The translations under genes were made by a program, and so were the position numbers. From Vicinamibacteria bacterium (GTDB taxonomy: Bacteria; Acidobacteriota; Vicinamibacteria; Fen-336), in NCBI GenBank assembly GCA_023701125.1, contig JAMPXO010000050.1, positions 1-33,824 of the forward strand: a stretch of 33,824 nt of DNA, written 5' to 3'. Below are positions 1-7,482 of this stretch, in pieces (the stretch's first letter is position 1; each line of letters starts with the position of its first letter). The notes beneath the pieces are model-generated. The model had not been told where the DNA came from, did no database searches, and saw only the letters and a program-made list of their open reading frames with translations.

Positions 1-1
1 G

Positions 2-334
2 TCGATCCCCGACTACCTGGCGCTCGTGGGCGACACGTCGGACGGCTTCCCCGGCCTCGCGGGCTGGGGACCCAAGTCGGCGGCGACCGCGCTGGCCCGC
101 TTCGGCCACCTCGAGGCCATTCCCGACGACCACCGCGCCTGGGACTTCAAGCTGGCCCGCGCCGAATCGCTCGCGGCGACGCTGACCCGCGACCGCGAGC
201 TGGCCGGACTGTTCAAGCGCCTCGCCACGCTGCGCACCGACGTCCCCGTGTTCGAGTCCGTCGACGAGCTGGCGTGGAGCGGCCCGACGTCGGACCTGTC
301 AGGACTTCGCCGCCGGCTCGAGGTCGAACGCTGA
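2..334 (+). CDS. 5'-3' exonuclease, C-terminal part (5' end outside window)
   Basis: This is the C-terminal 110 residues of a FEN/PolI-type 5'-3' exonuclease; the frame is open from the first bases of the window, so the start lies upstream. The visible part begins IPDYLALVGDTSDGFPG, which is the helix-three-turn-helix segment of the family, with the conserved GD..SD metal-binding aspartates followed by a G-W-G-P-K-(S/T)-A DNA-backbone-binding loop. No polymerase domain follows, so this is a stand-alone exonuclease rather than PolA. It would cleave flap or RNA-primer 5' ends in the cytoplasm. It is convergent with the MFS gene and the two share 36 bases at their 3' ends. Confidence 0.85.
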   Translation, partial: SIPDYLALVGDTSDGFPGLAGWGPKSAATALARFGHLEAIPDDHRAWDFKLARAESLAATLTRDRELAGLFKRLATLRTDVPVFESVDELAWSGPTSDLSGLRRRLEVER

Positions 335-1786
335 CGGGCCGGCCGCCGCGTCGAACGCCCCCTCGCTCCCCTTCCCCATCGCCAGCGCGAGCGCCAGGGC
401 GACGAGCCCGGCCGCCGCCACGAACGTGACCCGCATGCCCGCGGCGACGGCCTCGCGCGGGGCCGTCGAGACGTCGCTGGTGCCCGACGCCGCCGCGAAG
501 ATCGCCCCCATCGCGGAGGCGCCCGTGGTGAGTCCCAGGTTGCGCGACAGGATCAGCAGGCTCGACACCAGGCCCCGCCGTTCCGGCGCCAGGCCGGCCA
601 TGACGGCCGTGTTGTTGGCCGCCTGGAACAGGGCGTAGCCGGCGGTGACGACGACGATGGGCGCGAGGTAGCCCGCAGGGCCGAGCGCCGCCGGCAGCAC
701 CGAGACCAGCAGGCAACCGGCCCCGGCGACGGCGAGCCCGACCCGGGTCGTGCGGCGGGCGCCGTGGCGGTCCACGAGCCGGCCTGCCGGCACCCCGCAG
801 AGCGCCGCGACGAGCGGGCCGACCGCGAGCAGCAGCCCGACGCGAGCCGGGTCGAGGCCCAGCCCACGCCCCAGGTAGAACGGCCCGACCACCAGCGTCG
901 CCATCATCACCGTCGACACCAGCGCGCTGGTGGCGAGGCCCGCGCGCAATCCCGGATCGCGCAGCAGGGCCAGGCGGATCAGGGGTGTCGGCGTGCTCGC
1001 CTCGACCAGCGCGAACAGGCCGCCTGCGCAGGCGGCGGCCAGCAGCAGCGCCGCGTTGACCGGGCCGAAATGACCGCGTCCGGCCGTCATCGCGAAGGCG
1101 TAGGCCGCGAGCGTCAGCGCCAGCAGCAGGGTGCCGGCGGGGTCGAAAGCAGACGGGCGGGGCTTCGGCCGCGGAGCGTCGGCAGGCAGGTGCCGATGCG
1201 CGAGCAGCAAGGTCAACAGGCCCAGCGGCACGGTGGCGACGAAGAGCGCCCGCCAACCGAACCCGGCGATCAGCAGCCCGCCCAGCGAGGGACCGAGCGC
1301 CGTCCCCGCGGCGGACATGGTCCCCAGCAAGCCCATCGCACTTCCGGCGCGCGACCTCGGCACCGCCTCGCCGACCAGGGCCAGGGTCAGCGTCAGCATC
1401 GCGGCCGCGCCGAGGCCCTGCGCCGCGCGGGCCGCGATCAGCACGCCGAGGCTGGGCGCCAGACCGCCCAGCGCGGTGGCCAGCGTGAACCAGCCGAGCC
1501 CCGCCAGCAGCAACCGGCGCCGGCCCACGACATCGCCCAGCCGCCCGACGCCGACGATGGTGGCGGTGAGCGTCAGCAGATAGGCGAGCACGATCCACTG
1601 CACCTGCTGGAACGAGGCGCCGAACGCCAGCGCCAGCGTCGGCAGGGCCACGTTGGCGATGCTGCCGCCCAGCGAGGACAGCAACGCGGACAGCGCGAGG
1701 CCGGCCAGGCTCCACCGCGCCGCGGGCGCCCCTTCTTCGTTTCCAGCGGCTGCGTCGTCCGTCACGGCCTGAAGTGGTTTCGACAT
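299..1786 (-). CDS. MFS drug/metabolite exporter, DHA2 (EmrB/QacA) type
   Basis: A 495-residue, strongly hydrophobic inner-membrane protein. The N-terminal half carries the MFS motif A (GRLGDVVGRRR, about residue 82) and the antiporter motif C (AGTALGPSLGGLL, about residue 160), the signature of proton-coupled drug exporters. Length and the hydrophobic pattern fit the 14-helix DHA2 group. The ATG at 1786 is preceded by a 30-residue hydrophilic leader before helix 1; I see no clear Shine-Dalgarno, so the start is not certain. It is divergent from a LysR regulator 99 bases away, the usual arrangement for a regulator controlling an efflux gene. The substrate cannot be told from sequence. Confidence 0.88.
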   Translation of the reverse strand: MSKPLQAVTDDAAAGNEEGAPAARWSLAGLALSALLSSLGGSIANVALPTLALAFGASFQQVQWIVLAYLLTLTATIVGVGRLGDVVGRRRLLLAGLGWFTLATALGGLAPSLGVLIAARAAQGLGAAAMLTLTLALVGEAVPRSRAGSAMGLLGTMSAAGTALGPSLGGLLIAGFGWRALFVATVPLGLLTLLLAHRHLPADAPRPKPRPSAFDPAGTLLLALTLAAYAFAMTAGRGHFGPVNAALLLAAACAGGLFALVEASTPTPLIRLALLRDPGLRAGLATSALVSTVMMATLVVGPFYLGRGLGLDPARVGLLLAVGPLVAALCGVPAGRLVDRHGARRTTRVGLAVAGAGCLLVSVLPAALGPAGYLAPIVVVTAGYALFQAANNTAVMAGLAPERRGLVSSLLILSRNLGLTTGASAMGAIFAAASGTSDVSTAPREAVAAGMRVTFVAAAGLVALALALAMGKGSEGAFDAAAGPSAFDLEPAAKS

Positions 1787-1885
1787 GACGGCAAGGTAGG
1801 CCGTCGCGGGTCATGGCGGAAGAGTCACCATTTGCATTTCATTCGTGCGTTTGACGCCATGTCTCGACCATGGCACCGTGCAGGC
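1787..1885. promoter_or_regulatory. Divergent promoter/operator region between MFS exporter and LysR regulator
   Basis: This 99-base gap separates two divergent start codons and contains the only relatively AT-rich patch in the neighbourhood (about 1829-1845, tttgcatttcattcg). TCA-N10-TGA at 1839-1854 is a short interrupted dyad that could be part of a LysR binding site (LysR boxes are T-N11-A dyads). The assignment rests mainly on position; no confident -35/-10 pair was identified. Confidence 0.4.
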
Positions 1886-2818
1886 ATGTCCACCCCCGAT
1901 CTCAACCTGCTGGTGACGCTCGACGTGTTGCTCGCGGAGGGCAGCGTCGCGCGCGCCGCCCGCAGGTTGCAGCTCAGCCCGTCGGCGATGAGCCGGGCGC
2001 TGGCGCGACTGCGCGAGACGACGGGCGACCCGCTGCTGGTGCGGGCCGGGCGCGGCCTGGTGCCGACGCCGCGGGCAACCCTGCTCCGTGAACGGGTCGC
2101 CCAGGTCGTGCAGGACGCCCAGGCGGTGCTCCTCCCCGCGCAGCAGCCCGACCTGCAGCGGGTCGCCCGGACGTTCACGGTTCGGAGCAGCGAGGGCTTC
2201 GTCGAGAACTTCGGAGCCCGCCTCGTCGGCCGCCTCGCCACGGAGGCGCCCGGCGTCAGGCTTCACTTCGTGCAGAAGTCGAACAAGGACAGTGCCCCGC
2301 TGCGCGACGGCGCCGTGGACCTGGAGACGGGAGTCGTCGAGGAGGCGACGGGTCCGGAACTCAAGGAACAACCCCTGTTCCACGACCGCTTCGTCGGCGT
2401 CGTGCGGAGCGGCCACCCGCTGAGCCGGGGCGCGATCACGGCCGCTCGTTACGCCTCCGGAAGGCACGTCCTGGTCTCGCGAGGGGGGCGGGACCGGGGA
2501 CTGATCGACGACGCCCTGAAGCCGCTGCGGCTGACCCGCGAGATCGTCACCCTGGTCGGCGGCTTCGCGGGGGCGCTGGCTCTCGCCCGCGGCTCGGACC
2601 TGATCGCCAGCGTGCCGGAGCGGCACACCGCCGCCCTCCGCACCGGCCTGTTCAGCTTCGCGCTCCCGTTCGTGGTCCCGGAGATCCGGGTCTCGATGCT
2701 CTGGCACCCGCGGATGCATGCCGATCCGGTGCACCGCTGGTTGCGCGCCTGCGTGCGCGAGGTCTGTGCGGAGCCGCCCGCTTCCGCGCGTAGTGGCCGG
2801 GTCCGCCGCCCGCGCTGA
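1886..2818 (+). CDS. LysR-family transcriptional regulator
   Basis: A 310-residue regulator of normal LysR length. The N-terminus is a textbook LysR winged helix-turn-helix: DLNLLVTLDVLLAEGSVARA, then SPSAMSRALARLRE as recognition helix and GDPLLVR at the wing. The remainder is a periplasmic-binding-like effector domain with the usual FxxRFVGVVRxGHPL-type segment (here HDRFVGVVRSGHPL). The start chosen is the ATG at 1886, giving MSTPDLNLL; another in-frame ATG at 1859 would add nine residues not expected in the family. The open frame continues far upstream through antisense of the MFS gene but that part is not coding. It probably regulates the divergent exporter and itself. Confidence 0.9.
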   Translation: MSTPDLNLLVTLDVLLAEGSVARAARRLQLSPSAMSRALARLRETTGDPLLVRAGRGLVPTPRATLLRERVAQVVQDAQAVLLPAQQPDLQRVARTFTVRSSEGFVENFGARLVGRLATEAPGVRLHFVQKSNKDSAPLRDGAVDLETGVVEEATGPELKEQPLFHDRFVGVVRSGHPLSRGAITAARYASGRHVLVSRGGRDRGLIDDALKPLRLTREIVTLVGGFAGALALARGSDLIASVPERHTAALRTGLFSFALPFVVPEIRVSMLWHPRMHADPVHRWLRACVREVCAEPPASARSGRVRRPR

Positions 2819-2929
2819 CACCTCGTCGGAGCGCGAAGCGGCACCTCGGCTTGTGCAGTATTGCTGTACATTGGTCGAGTGACTCTGAACGGCTCGGGGC
2901 CCGCCGGACAGGGGTCCAGGGCCCGGGCG
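2819..2929. other. Intergenic gap between LysR and acyltransferase genes
   Basis: A 111-base gap. Around 2851-2876 (gtgcagtattgctgtacatt) base composition drops in G+C and includes the palindrome tgtaca, the likely site of a promoter for the downstream acyltransferase, but no properly spaced -35/-10 pair is evident. An in-frame GTG at 2879 and ATG at 2861 are alternative starts for the next gene. Confidence 0.3.
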
Positions 2930-4786
2930 ATGGCCGACATGCCCGCGCTCACCTCCTTGCGGGCGATCGCGGCCCTGCTGGTCGTGCTGTACCACTTCTC
3001 TCCGCATGGCCAGGGTCGCCTGGTCGAGATCGTGTGCGGCCAGGGGCACGTCGGCGTCACCGTCTTCTTCGTGCTCTCGGGCTTCCTGATCACGGCGCGG
3101 TACTACCCCGAGATCGAGCGGGGAGAGCACCGGCTCGGCGAGTACTTCGTGCGGCGAGCCGCCCGCATCCTGCCGCTCTACTTCTTCGTGCTGACGCTGT
3201 CGCACCTGATGACCAGGGGCACCCCGCCGCTGGGTGCCGTGCCCCTGGCCGAGTGGACCCTCACCCACGCCCTGTTCGGCTCGTCGCTCGAAGACCTGAC
3301 GGTGCTCACGTCGTGGTCGCTCACCCTGGAGGAGTGCTTCTACGCCTCCGCTCCCCTGGTCTTCCTGGCCCTGGCTCGCCTGAGCCGCGGGCTCGGGCCG
3401 GTCCGCGGCCCCGCGATCGGCCTCACGGGCGTGGCCGCAGGCCTGGGCCTGGTCGGGGCCGTGATCCTGCAGTTCTCCGTGCCGCTGGCGGCGGCCGACC
3501 TCAACTTCCTGGCCGACCCGCTGCTGCTGCGCTCGTTCACGATCTTCGGCCGCTACTTCGACTTCGCGCTCGGCACGGCCGCCGGCCTGCTGTTCCTGTC
3601 GGGCAAGGTGGAGGCCGTCTGGCGCGCGCCGCGGGGTGGGCTCTACTCGACGGTGCTGGCCCTCGCGGGGGCCGGCCTGCTGTTCACTGCCCAGGCGCTC
3701 ATGGTGCTCCAGTTGGCAGACCCCAACGCCCAATGGCGCTGGAACATGCTGGCGGCGGTCGGGTCCGCGGCCATCGTGCTGGCCCTCACCTGCGCACACG
3801 CTCCGCTGTCGAGGCTGCTGTCTGCGGCCGGGCTCGTCTACCTGGGGCGGACGTCCTACGCGCTGTATCTGATCCAGACCGGTCCGCTCGGCCACGAGCT
3901 GGTCTTCTGGCTGCTGCCCGGCGGCGACGGCGTCCACCTGATCGTGCTGTATCTGGGCCTGACCGCGATCAGCGCGCTGCTGTTCGAGCTGGTGGAAGAG
4001 CCGGCCCGCGAGACCGTGCTGGCGCTCTGGCGTCGCAAGCCCCTGCTCGAAGCGTTCCCGCGCGCCCGCCTGCGAGCCTTGTCGGTGGTGATCCTGCTCG
4101 GAGCCCTGGCCACCCAGCACGCCCTGTGGGCCGCGCACACGGTGGACGCGCCGACGGAAGCCGAGGTGGAACGAGTGCTCGGTCCCGGTTCCCGCTCCGT
4201 GCTACGGATGGAGATCGCGCGGACGACCGAGGGCGGCAAGGAGCCCAGGGTGCCGATCCCGCCCGACTGGCTGGAGGGCCGGCCCGGAAAGCAGCACGGA
4301 CCGACGTCCTTGCTGGTGTTCGCCGACGAGCGGCCGGTGCCCTTCCTCGGAACCGGAGAACCGGCCGACAGCCCACCGTCCGCCTGGTATCGGTGGCCGA
4401 GAGTTCCGTTCCTCAGCCTCGACGTGGATCTCCCCGCCCGGGTCACGGTCGTCGACCGCGATCTCCCGACGGCGCTCGCTCTCGCCGGGTCCCACTTCGC
4501 GGAGGCGCCCCTGCGGGCCGCTGCCCCGCTTCCGCTGCTGGGCCTGATCGGCCTGCTCTGGTGGCGGCGAGGGGGCGCGATCTGGGCTCCGCGTACCAGC
4601 CTCGCCGCGGCGGCCGGCCTCGTCTTCTTGTGGCTGGTCACCGCGGCCTACCAGCAGCCCTGGGCCCCGCTGCTGCTCCCGCTCGAGGTCCTGGCGATCA
4701 CCTGGCTGGCGGTCCCGAGCCGAGGTCGGACGCGCGGGGCGGCAGCGACTGCCGCGGCGCCTATCGCGCTCCCCGAGGCCGAGTGA
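2930..4786 (+). CDS. Acyltransferase-3 family integral membrane protein with C-terminal extension
   Basis: A 618-residue membrane protein. Residues 1-370 form an acyltransferase-3 (OafA/OafB/NodX) domain: helix 1 with the conserved LLVVLYHF histidine, the GHVGVTVFFVLSGFLIT loop, and RAARILPLYFFVLTLSH containing the family R-x10-H motif. These proteins move acyl groups across the inner membrane onto sugars or peptidoglycan. After it comes a roughly 130-residue soluble segment and a final pair of hydrophobic helices (about 525-590), which are not part of the standard domain and which I do not recognise. ATG 2930 is preferred because LTSLRAIAALLVV normally lies near the N-terminus. Its end overlaps the convergent SGNH lipoprotein gene by 26 bases. 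Confidence 0.85.
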   Translation: MADMPALTSLRAIAALLVVLYHFSPHGQGRLVEIVCGQGHVGVTVFFVLSGFLITARYYPEIERGEHRLGEYFVRRAARILPLYFFVLTLSHLMTRGTPPLGAVPLAEWTLTHALFGSSLEDLTVLTSWSLTLEECFYASAPLVFLALARLSRGLGPVRGPAIGLTGVAAGLGLVGAVILQFSVPLAAADLNFLADPLLLRSFTIFGRYFDFALGTAAGLLFLSGKVEAVWRAPRGGLYSTVLALAGAGLLFTAQALMVLQLADPNAQWRWNMLAAVGSAAIVLALTCAHAPLSRLLSAAGLVYLGRTSYALYLIQTGPLGHELVFWLLPGGDGVHLIVLYLGLTAISALLFELVEEPARETVLALWRRKPLLEAFPRARLRALSVVILLGALATQHALWAAHTVDAPTEAEVERVLGPGSRSVLRMEIARTTEGGKEPRVPIPPDWLEGRPGKQHGPTSLLVFADERPVPFLGTGEPADSPPSAWYRWPRVPFLSLDVDLPARVTVVDRDLPTALALAGSHFAEAPLRAAAPLPLLGLIGLLWWRRGGAIWAPRTSLAAAAGLVFLWLVTAAYQQPWAPLLLPLEVLAITWLAVPSRGRTRGAAATAAAPIALPEAE

Positions 4787-5774
4787 TCGCCTGGGCGAAA
4801 GCCGTGGCGATCCTCTCGTGGCCTTCGTCGTTGGGATGCAGGAAGTCGAAGAACAGCGGCGGCCACTGGGACTCCGGGCCGAAGGCGGTCCAGGCGTCGG
4901 CCAGCACGGCGCCTTCCTGGATCACCATCGGGCGGATCAACTCGTTCTGGATCTTCACCCAGTAGTTGCGATCCGCGACCCTGGGCGCGGTGGACGTCGG
5001 GTCGACCGGCACGATCGTCCCGACCACGGGCAGGCTGCCCGCGCCGCGGGCGCTGCGGATCATGTCGCGCAGGCTGGCGACCGTGAAACAGGCCTCCGGC
5101 GCCACGAAGGCGCAACGGTTCCAGTCGTTGACGCCGTACAGCACGAGCGTATAGGCCGGCCGCGCCTCGGCCAGGGAGTCCGGCAGCCGGCGCGCACCGT
5201 CCTCGCTGCGGCTGGCCCCGAGACCGTCCGCGATCACGGAGGCCTCGCCCCAGGCGGCCTTCAACTGCCGCTCGAGCAGGATCGGCCAGCCCTGGCGCAG
5301 CGTCGCACCCAGGCTCTCGGTGATGCTGTCCCCGAACGCGAGGTAGGTGTTGGGGTGGTTCCTCCCGGTCGGCAACACGGCCGGCACCGCGACCACCGTT
5401 CCGGCGGGCAAGGGCAGGGTCAGGCTGGGAAGGCGGCCCGGCTCGAACCAGGGGGGCAGTCCCTCGAGCGGCAGCGACAGGGTGGCGGACGGGCCCGGCA
5501 GCCCTGTGATCGTGAACTCGCCGCGCGCGTCCGCAGTCGCCGTCCGACCCGCGGCCGAGACCACCGCTCCCGGCAGCCTGACGCGCTCCTCGGCGTCCAG
5601 CGTGCCGCTGCCGTTCTGGTCATAGAAGACGACCCCGGTCACGGAGTGGGAGGCCGAGGCCCCCGTGTCGGGCGAAGCGGGCGACCCGCCGCAGCCGCTG
5701 GCCAGCAGCGACAGGGCGGCAGCGGCGATCGCGCCGGCGGCGGAGCAGGGGGCGCGGTCGGACTGAATCGCCAT
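4761..5774 (-). CDS. SGNH/GDSL-hydrolase lipoprotein with N-terminal SdrD-B-like domain
   Basis: A 337-residue predicted lipoprotein: N-terminal hydrophobic stretch ending in the lipobox LLASGC (lipidated Cys28). Residues 45-130 resemble a Cna/SdrD-B-type beta-sandwich repeat with a calcium-loop-like DQNGSGTLDAEE. The rest is an SGNH hydrolase: block I AFGDSIT with nucleophile Ser150, block II around DGLG, block III GVND (Asn216), block V DFLHPND with the Asp/His pair. Such enzymes add or remove O-acyl groups on glycans, outside the cytoplasm. A strong GGAGG sits four bases before the ATG. The convergent gene is an acyltransferase-3, so a shared glycan acylation role is plausible but inferred. 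Confidence 0.85.
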   Translation of the reverse strand: MAIQSDRAPCSAAGAIAAAALSLLASGCGGSPASPDTGASASHSVTGVVFYDQNGSGTLDAEERVRLPGAVVSAAGRTATADARGEFTITGLPGPSATLSLPLEGLPPWFEPGRLPSLTLPLPAGTVVAVPAVLPTGRNHPNTYLAFGDSITESLGATLRQGWPILLERQLKAAWGEASVIADGLGASRSEDGARRLPDSLAEARPAYTLVLYGVNDWNRCAFVAPEACFTVASLRDMIRSARGAGSLPVVGTIVPVDPTSTAPRVADRNYWVKIQNELIRPMVIQEGAVLADAWTAFGPESQWPPLFFDFLHPNDEGHERIATAFAQAITRPRGAR

Positions 5775-5860
5775 CTCGCCTCCCTGGATGCCCTCGAAAG
5801 GCGGATTCTATTCAGTTTCCCGAGCGGCGCGCGCCCCCTCCGCGCGAGGCGGCTGCGCAG

Positions 5861-6520
5861 CTACGCCATCGCCAGCAACTCGGCGACCGCCTTCTCGATG
5901 CCTTCCGCCGCTTCCGAGATCCGGCCCGCCAGCATGTAGGCCGGCGAGGTGATCAGCTTCCCCTCGCTGTCGATCGTCGTGGCGTCGACCGCGCAGTCGA
6001 CGTGACGGGCGCCCATGGCGGTCAGCGCCGCCGCGGTCGCCGCGTCGTTGCCGATCGTCAGCCTCGGCGACTCGGCGCCCAGGACCCCGGCGAGCACCGC
6101 GGGCGCGATGCAGACCGCCGCGACCGGCTTGCCCTGGGCGTGGACCTCGCGCACCAGCCGCGCCACGCCCGAGTCGACCTGGCAGTCCTTGCCCTTGACC
6201 GCGAAGTCGCACAGGTTCTTGGCCGCGCCGAAGCCGCCCGGCAGGATCAGGCCGTCGACCTGATCCGCCTCGACCTGCTTCACGTCCTGGATCTTCCCGC
6301 GCGCGATCCGGGCCGACTCGACGAGCACGTTGCGCTTCTCGCCCTCCGCGACCTGGCCGGTGAGGTGGTTGACGACGTGCATCTGGTCGACGTCGGGCGC
6401 GCAGATCACGGCCTCGGCCCCGCGCCGGTCGAGGGCCAGCAGCGTGATCACCGCCTCGTGGATCTCCGCGCCGTCGTAGACGCCGCAGCCCGAGAGAACG
6501 ACGGCGATCCTCTTTGCCAT
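5861..6520 (-). CDS. elbB: ElbB-like DJ-1/PfpI superfamily glyoxalase
   Basis: A 219-residue protein, close to the length of E. coli ElbB. It begins KRIAVVLSGCGVYDGAEIHE, the characteristic ElbB N-terminus, and has the DJ-1 nucleophile-elbow cysteine in AAVCIAPAVLAG, plus LILPGGFGAAKNL and TSPAYMLAGRISE near the end. The family is cytoplasmic and has reported glyoxalase-type activity; the physiological role is poorly settled. The ATG at 6520 is chosen over an in-frame ATG at 6541 because GAGGAG lies about ten bases before it and the MAKRIAVVLSG start fits the family. It is on the same strand as the upstream Ehr operon but 88 bases away, so co-transcription is possible but not clear. Confidence 0.92.
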   Translation of the reverse strand: MAKRIAVVLSGCGVYDGAEIHEAVITLLALDRRGAEAVICAPDVDQMHVVNHLTGQVAEGEKRNVLVESARIARGKIQDVKQVEADQVDGLILPGGFGAAKNLCDFAVKGKDCQVDSGVARLVREVHAQGKPVAAVCIAPAVLAGVLGAESPRLTIGNDAATAAALTAMGARHVDCAVDATTIDSEGKLITSPAYMLAGRISEAAEGIEKAVAELLAMA

Positions 6521-6608
6521 GGCTCTTGCGCTCCTCTCCATGATTCTGATCCCGGCCTTCGGCCCATCGCCATGGACCGTTTGATCCGGTGCGCGCGCAG
6601 AACCGAGG

Positions 6609-7457
6609 CTACCGGAGCGCCGCCGCCAGCCGAGCTTCGCGCCGGCCCATCGCCACCAGCAGGCCGTTCAGGATTGCCTGCGGGCGCGGCGGGCAGCCCG
6701 GGATGTAGACGTCTACCGGGACGACCTGGTCGACCGCGCCCACCGACGAGCAGGTGCCCTCGCCGAACAGGCCGCCGCTGCAGCCGCAGGCGCCGACTGC
6801 CACCACGATCCGCGGCTCCGGCGTCGCCTCGTACGTCCGGCGCAGCGCGATCTCCATGTTGCGGGTGACCGGGCCGGTGACCAGCAGCAGGTCGGCGTGA
6901 CGCGGGCTGGCGACGAAGTGGATGCCGAAGCGCTCGAGGTCGAACACGGGGTTGGCCGTGGCCGCGATCTCGAGTTCGCAGCCGTTGCAGCTCCCGGCGT
7001 CCACCTGGCGCACGTGCAGCGAGCGGCCGAGGCGGCCCTGGATGCGCTCGCGCAGCCGCGCGGCAGATTCGTCGAGGCTCGGCCCCGGCTGCGCCGCGAC
7101 GCCGCGGAACGTGGCCCGGCCGGCCTCGTCGACGTCGAACGAGGCCACGCGGGTGAGCTGGTCGCGGGTGTAGGCCGCGACCTCGTGGTCGTGTGCCTTC
7201 GAGATCGCCTGTTCAGGGCAGGCCGTCAGGCACTCGCGGCACTGGATGCAGGCGGCGTGCGACATCCGCAGCAGCTTCCGATCCGGTCCCGCCGGCGTGA
7301 GCTGGATCGCCCCCGTGGGGCACGCCGTCGCGCACTTGTCGCAGGCGATGCAGCGCGCGAAGTCGATCACTGGGAAGCCGAACGGCGGCGCCGCGGCGAA
7401 CGGGTCTTTCTCGGTCAGGATGCCCGTGCGCAGGCTCCGGGTCAGGATGCTCAACAT
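6609..7457 (-). CDS. Ehr/Hyf complex small subunit: HyfH-like ferredoxin fused to HyfI/NuoB-like subunit
   Basis: A 282-residue fusion. Residues 30-85 hold two classical [4Fe-4S] motifs, CIACDKCATACP (Cys36/39/42/46) and CIQCRECLTACP (Cys70/73/76/80), as in HyfH/NuoI. Residues 150-270 are a NuoB/HyfI-type small subunit with CNGC (157, 160), GACGC (224, 226) and IPGCPPRP (255), giving ligands for the terminal N2-like cluster. In hydrogenase-4 and complex I these are separate proteins. It would carry electrons along the cytoplasmic arm to the large-subunit active-site region. GGAGG five bases before the ATG supports the start; 25 bases separate it from the large-subunit gene. It is the last gene of the complex. 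Confidence 0.9.
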   Translation of the reverse strand: MLSILTRSLRTGILTEKDPFAAAPPFGFPVIDFARCIACDKCATACPTGAIQLTPAGPDRKLLRMSHAACIQCRECLTACPEQAISKAHDHEVAAYTRDQLTRVASFDVDEAGRATFRGVAAQPGPSLDESAARLRERIQGRLGRSLHVRQVDAGSCNGCELEIAATANPVFDLERFGIHFVASPRHADLLLVTGPVTRNMEIALRRTYEATPEPRIVVAVGACGCSGGLFGEGTCSSVGAVDQVVPVDVYIPGCPPRPQAILNGLLVAMGRREARLAAALR

Positions 7458-7482
7458 GCCGGCCTCCGGGAGAGCGGGCCCG

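Noticed and set aside
764-1858. In-frame extension upstream of the LysR regulator.
   Set aside because: It is antisense to the MFS gene, low-complexity, and LysR proteins begin at the helix-turn-helix.
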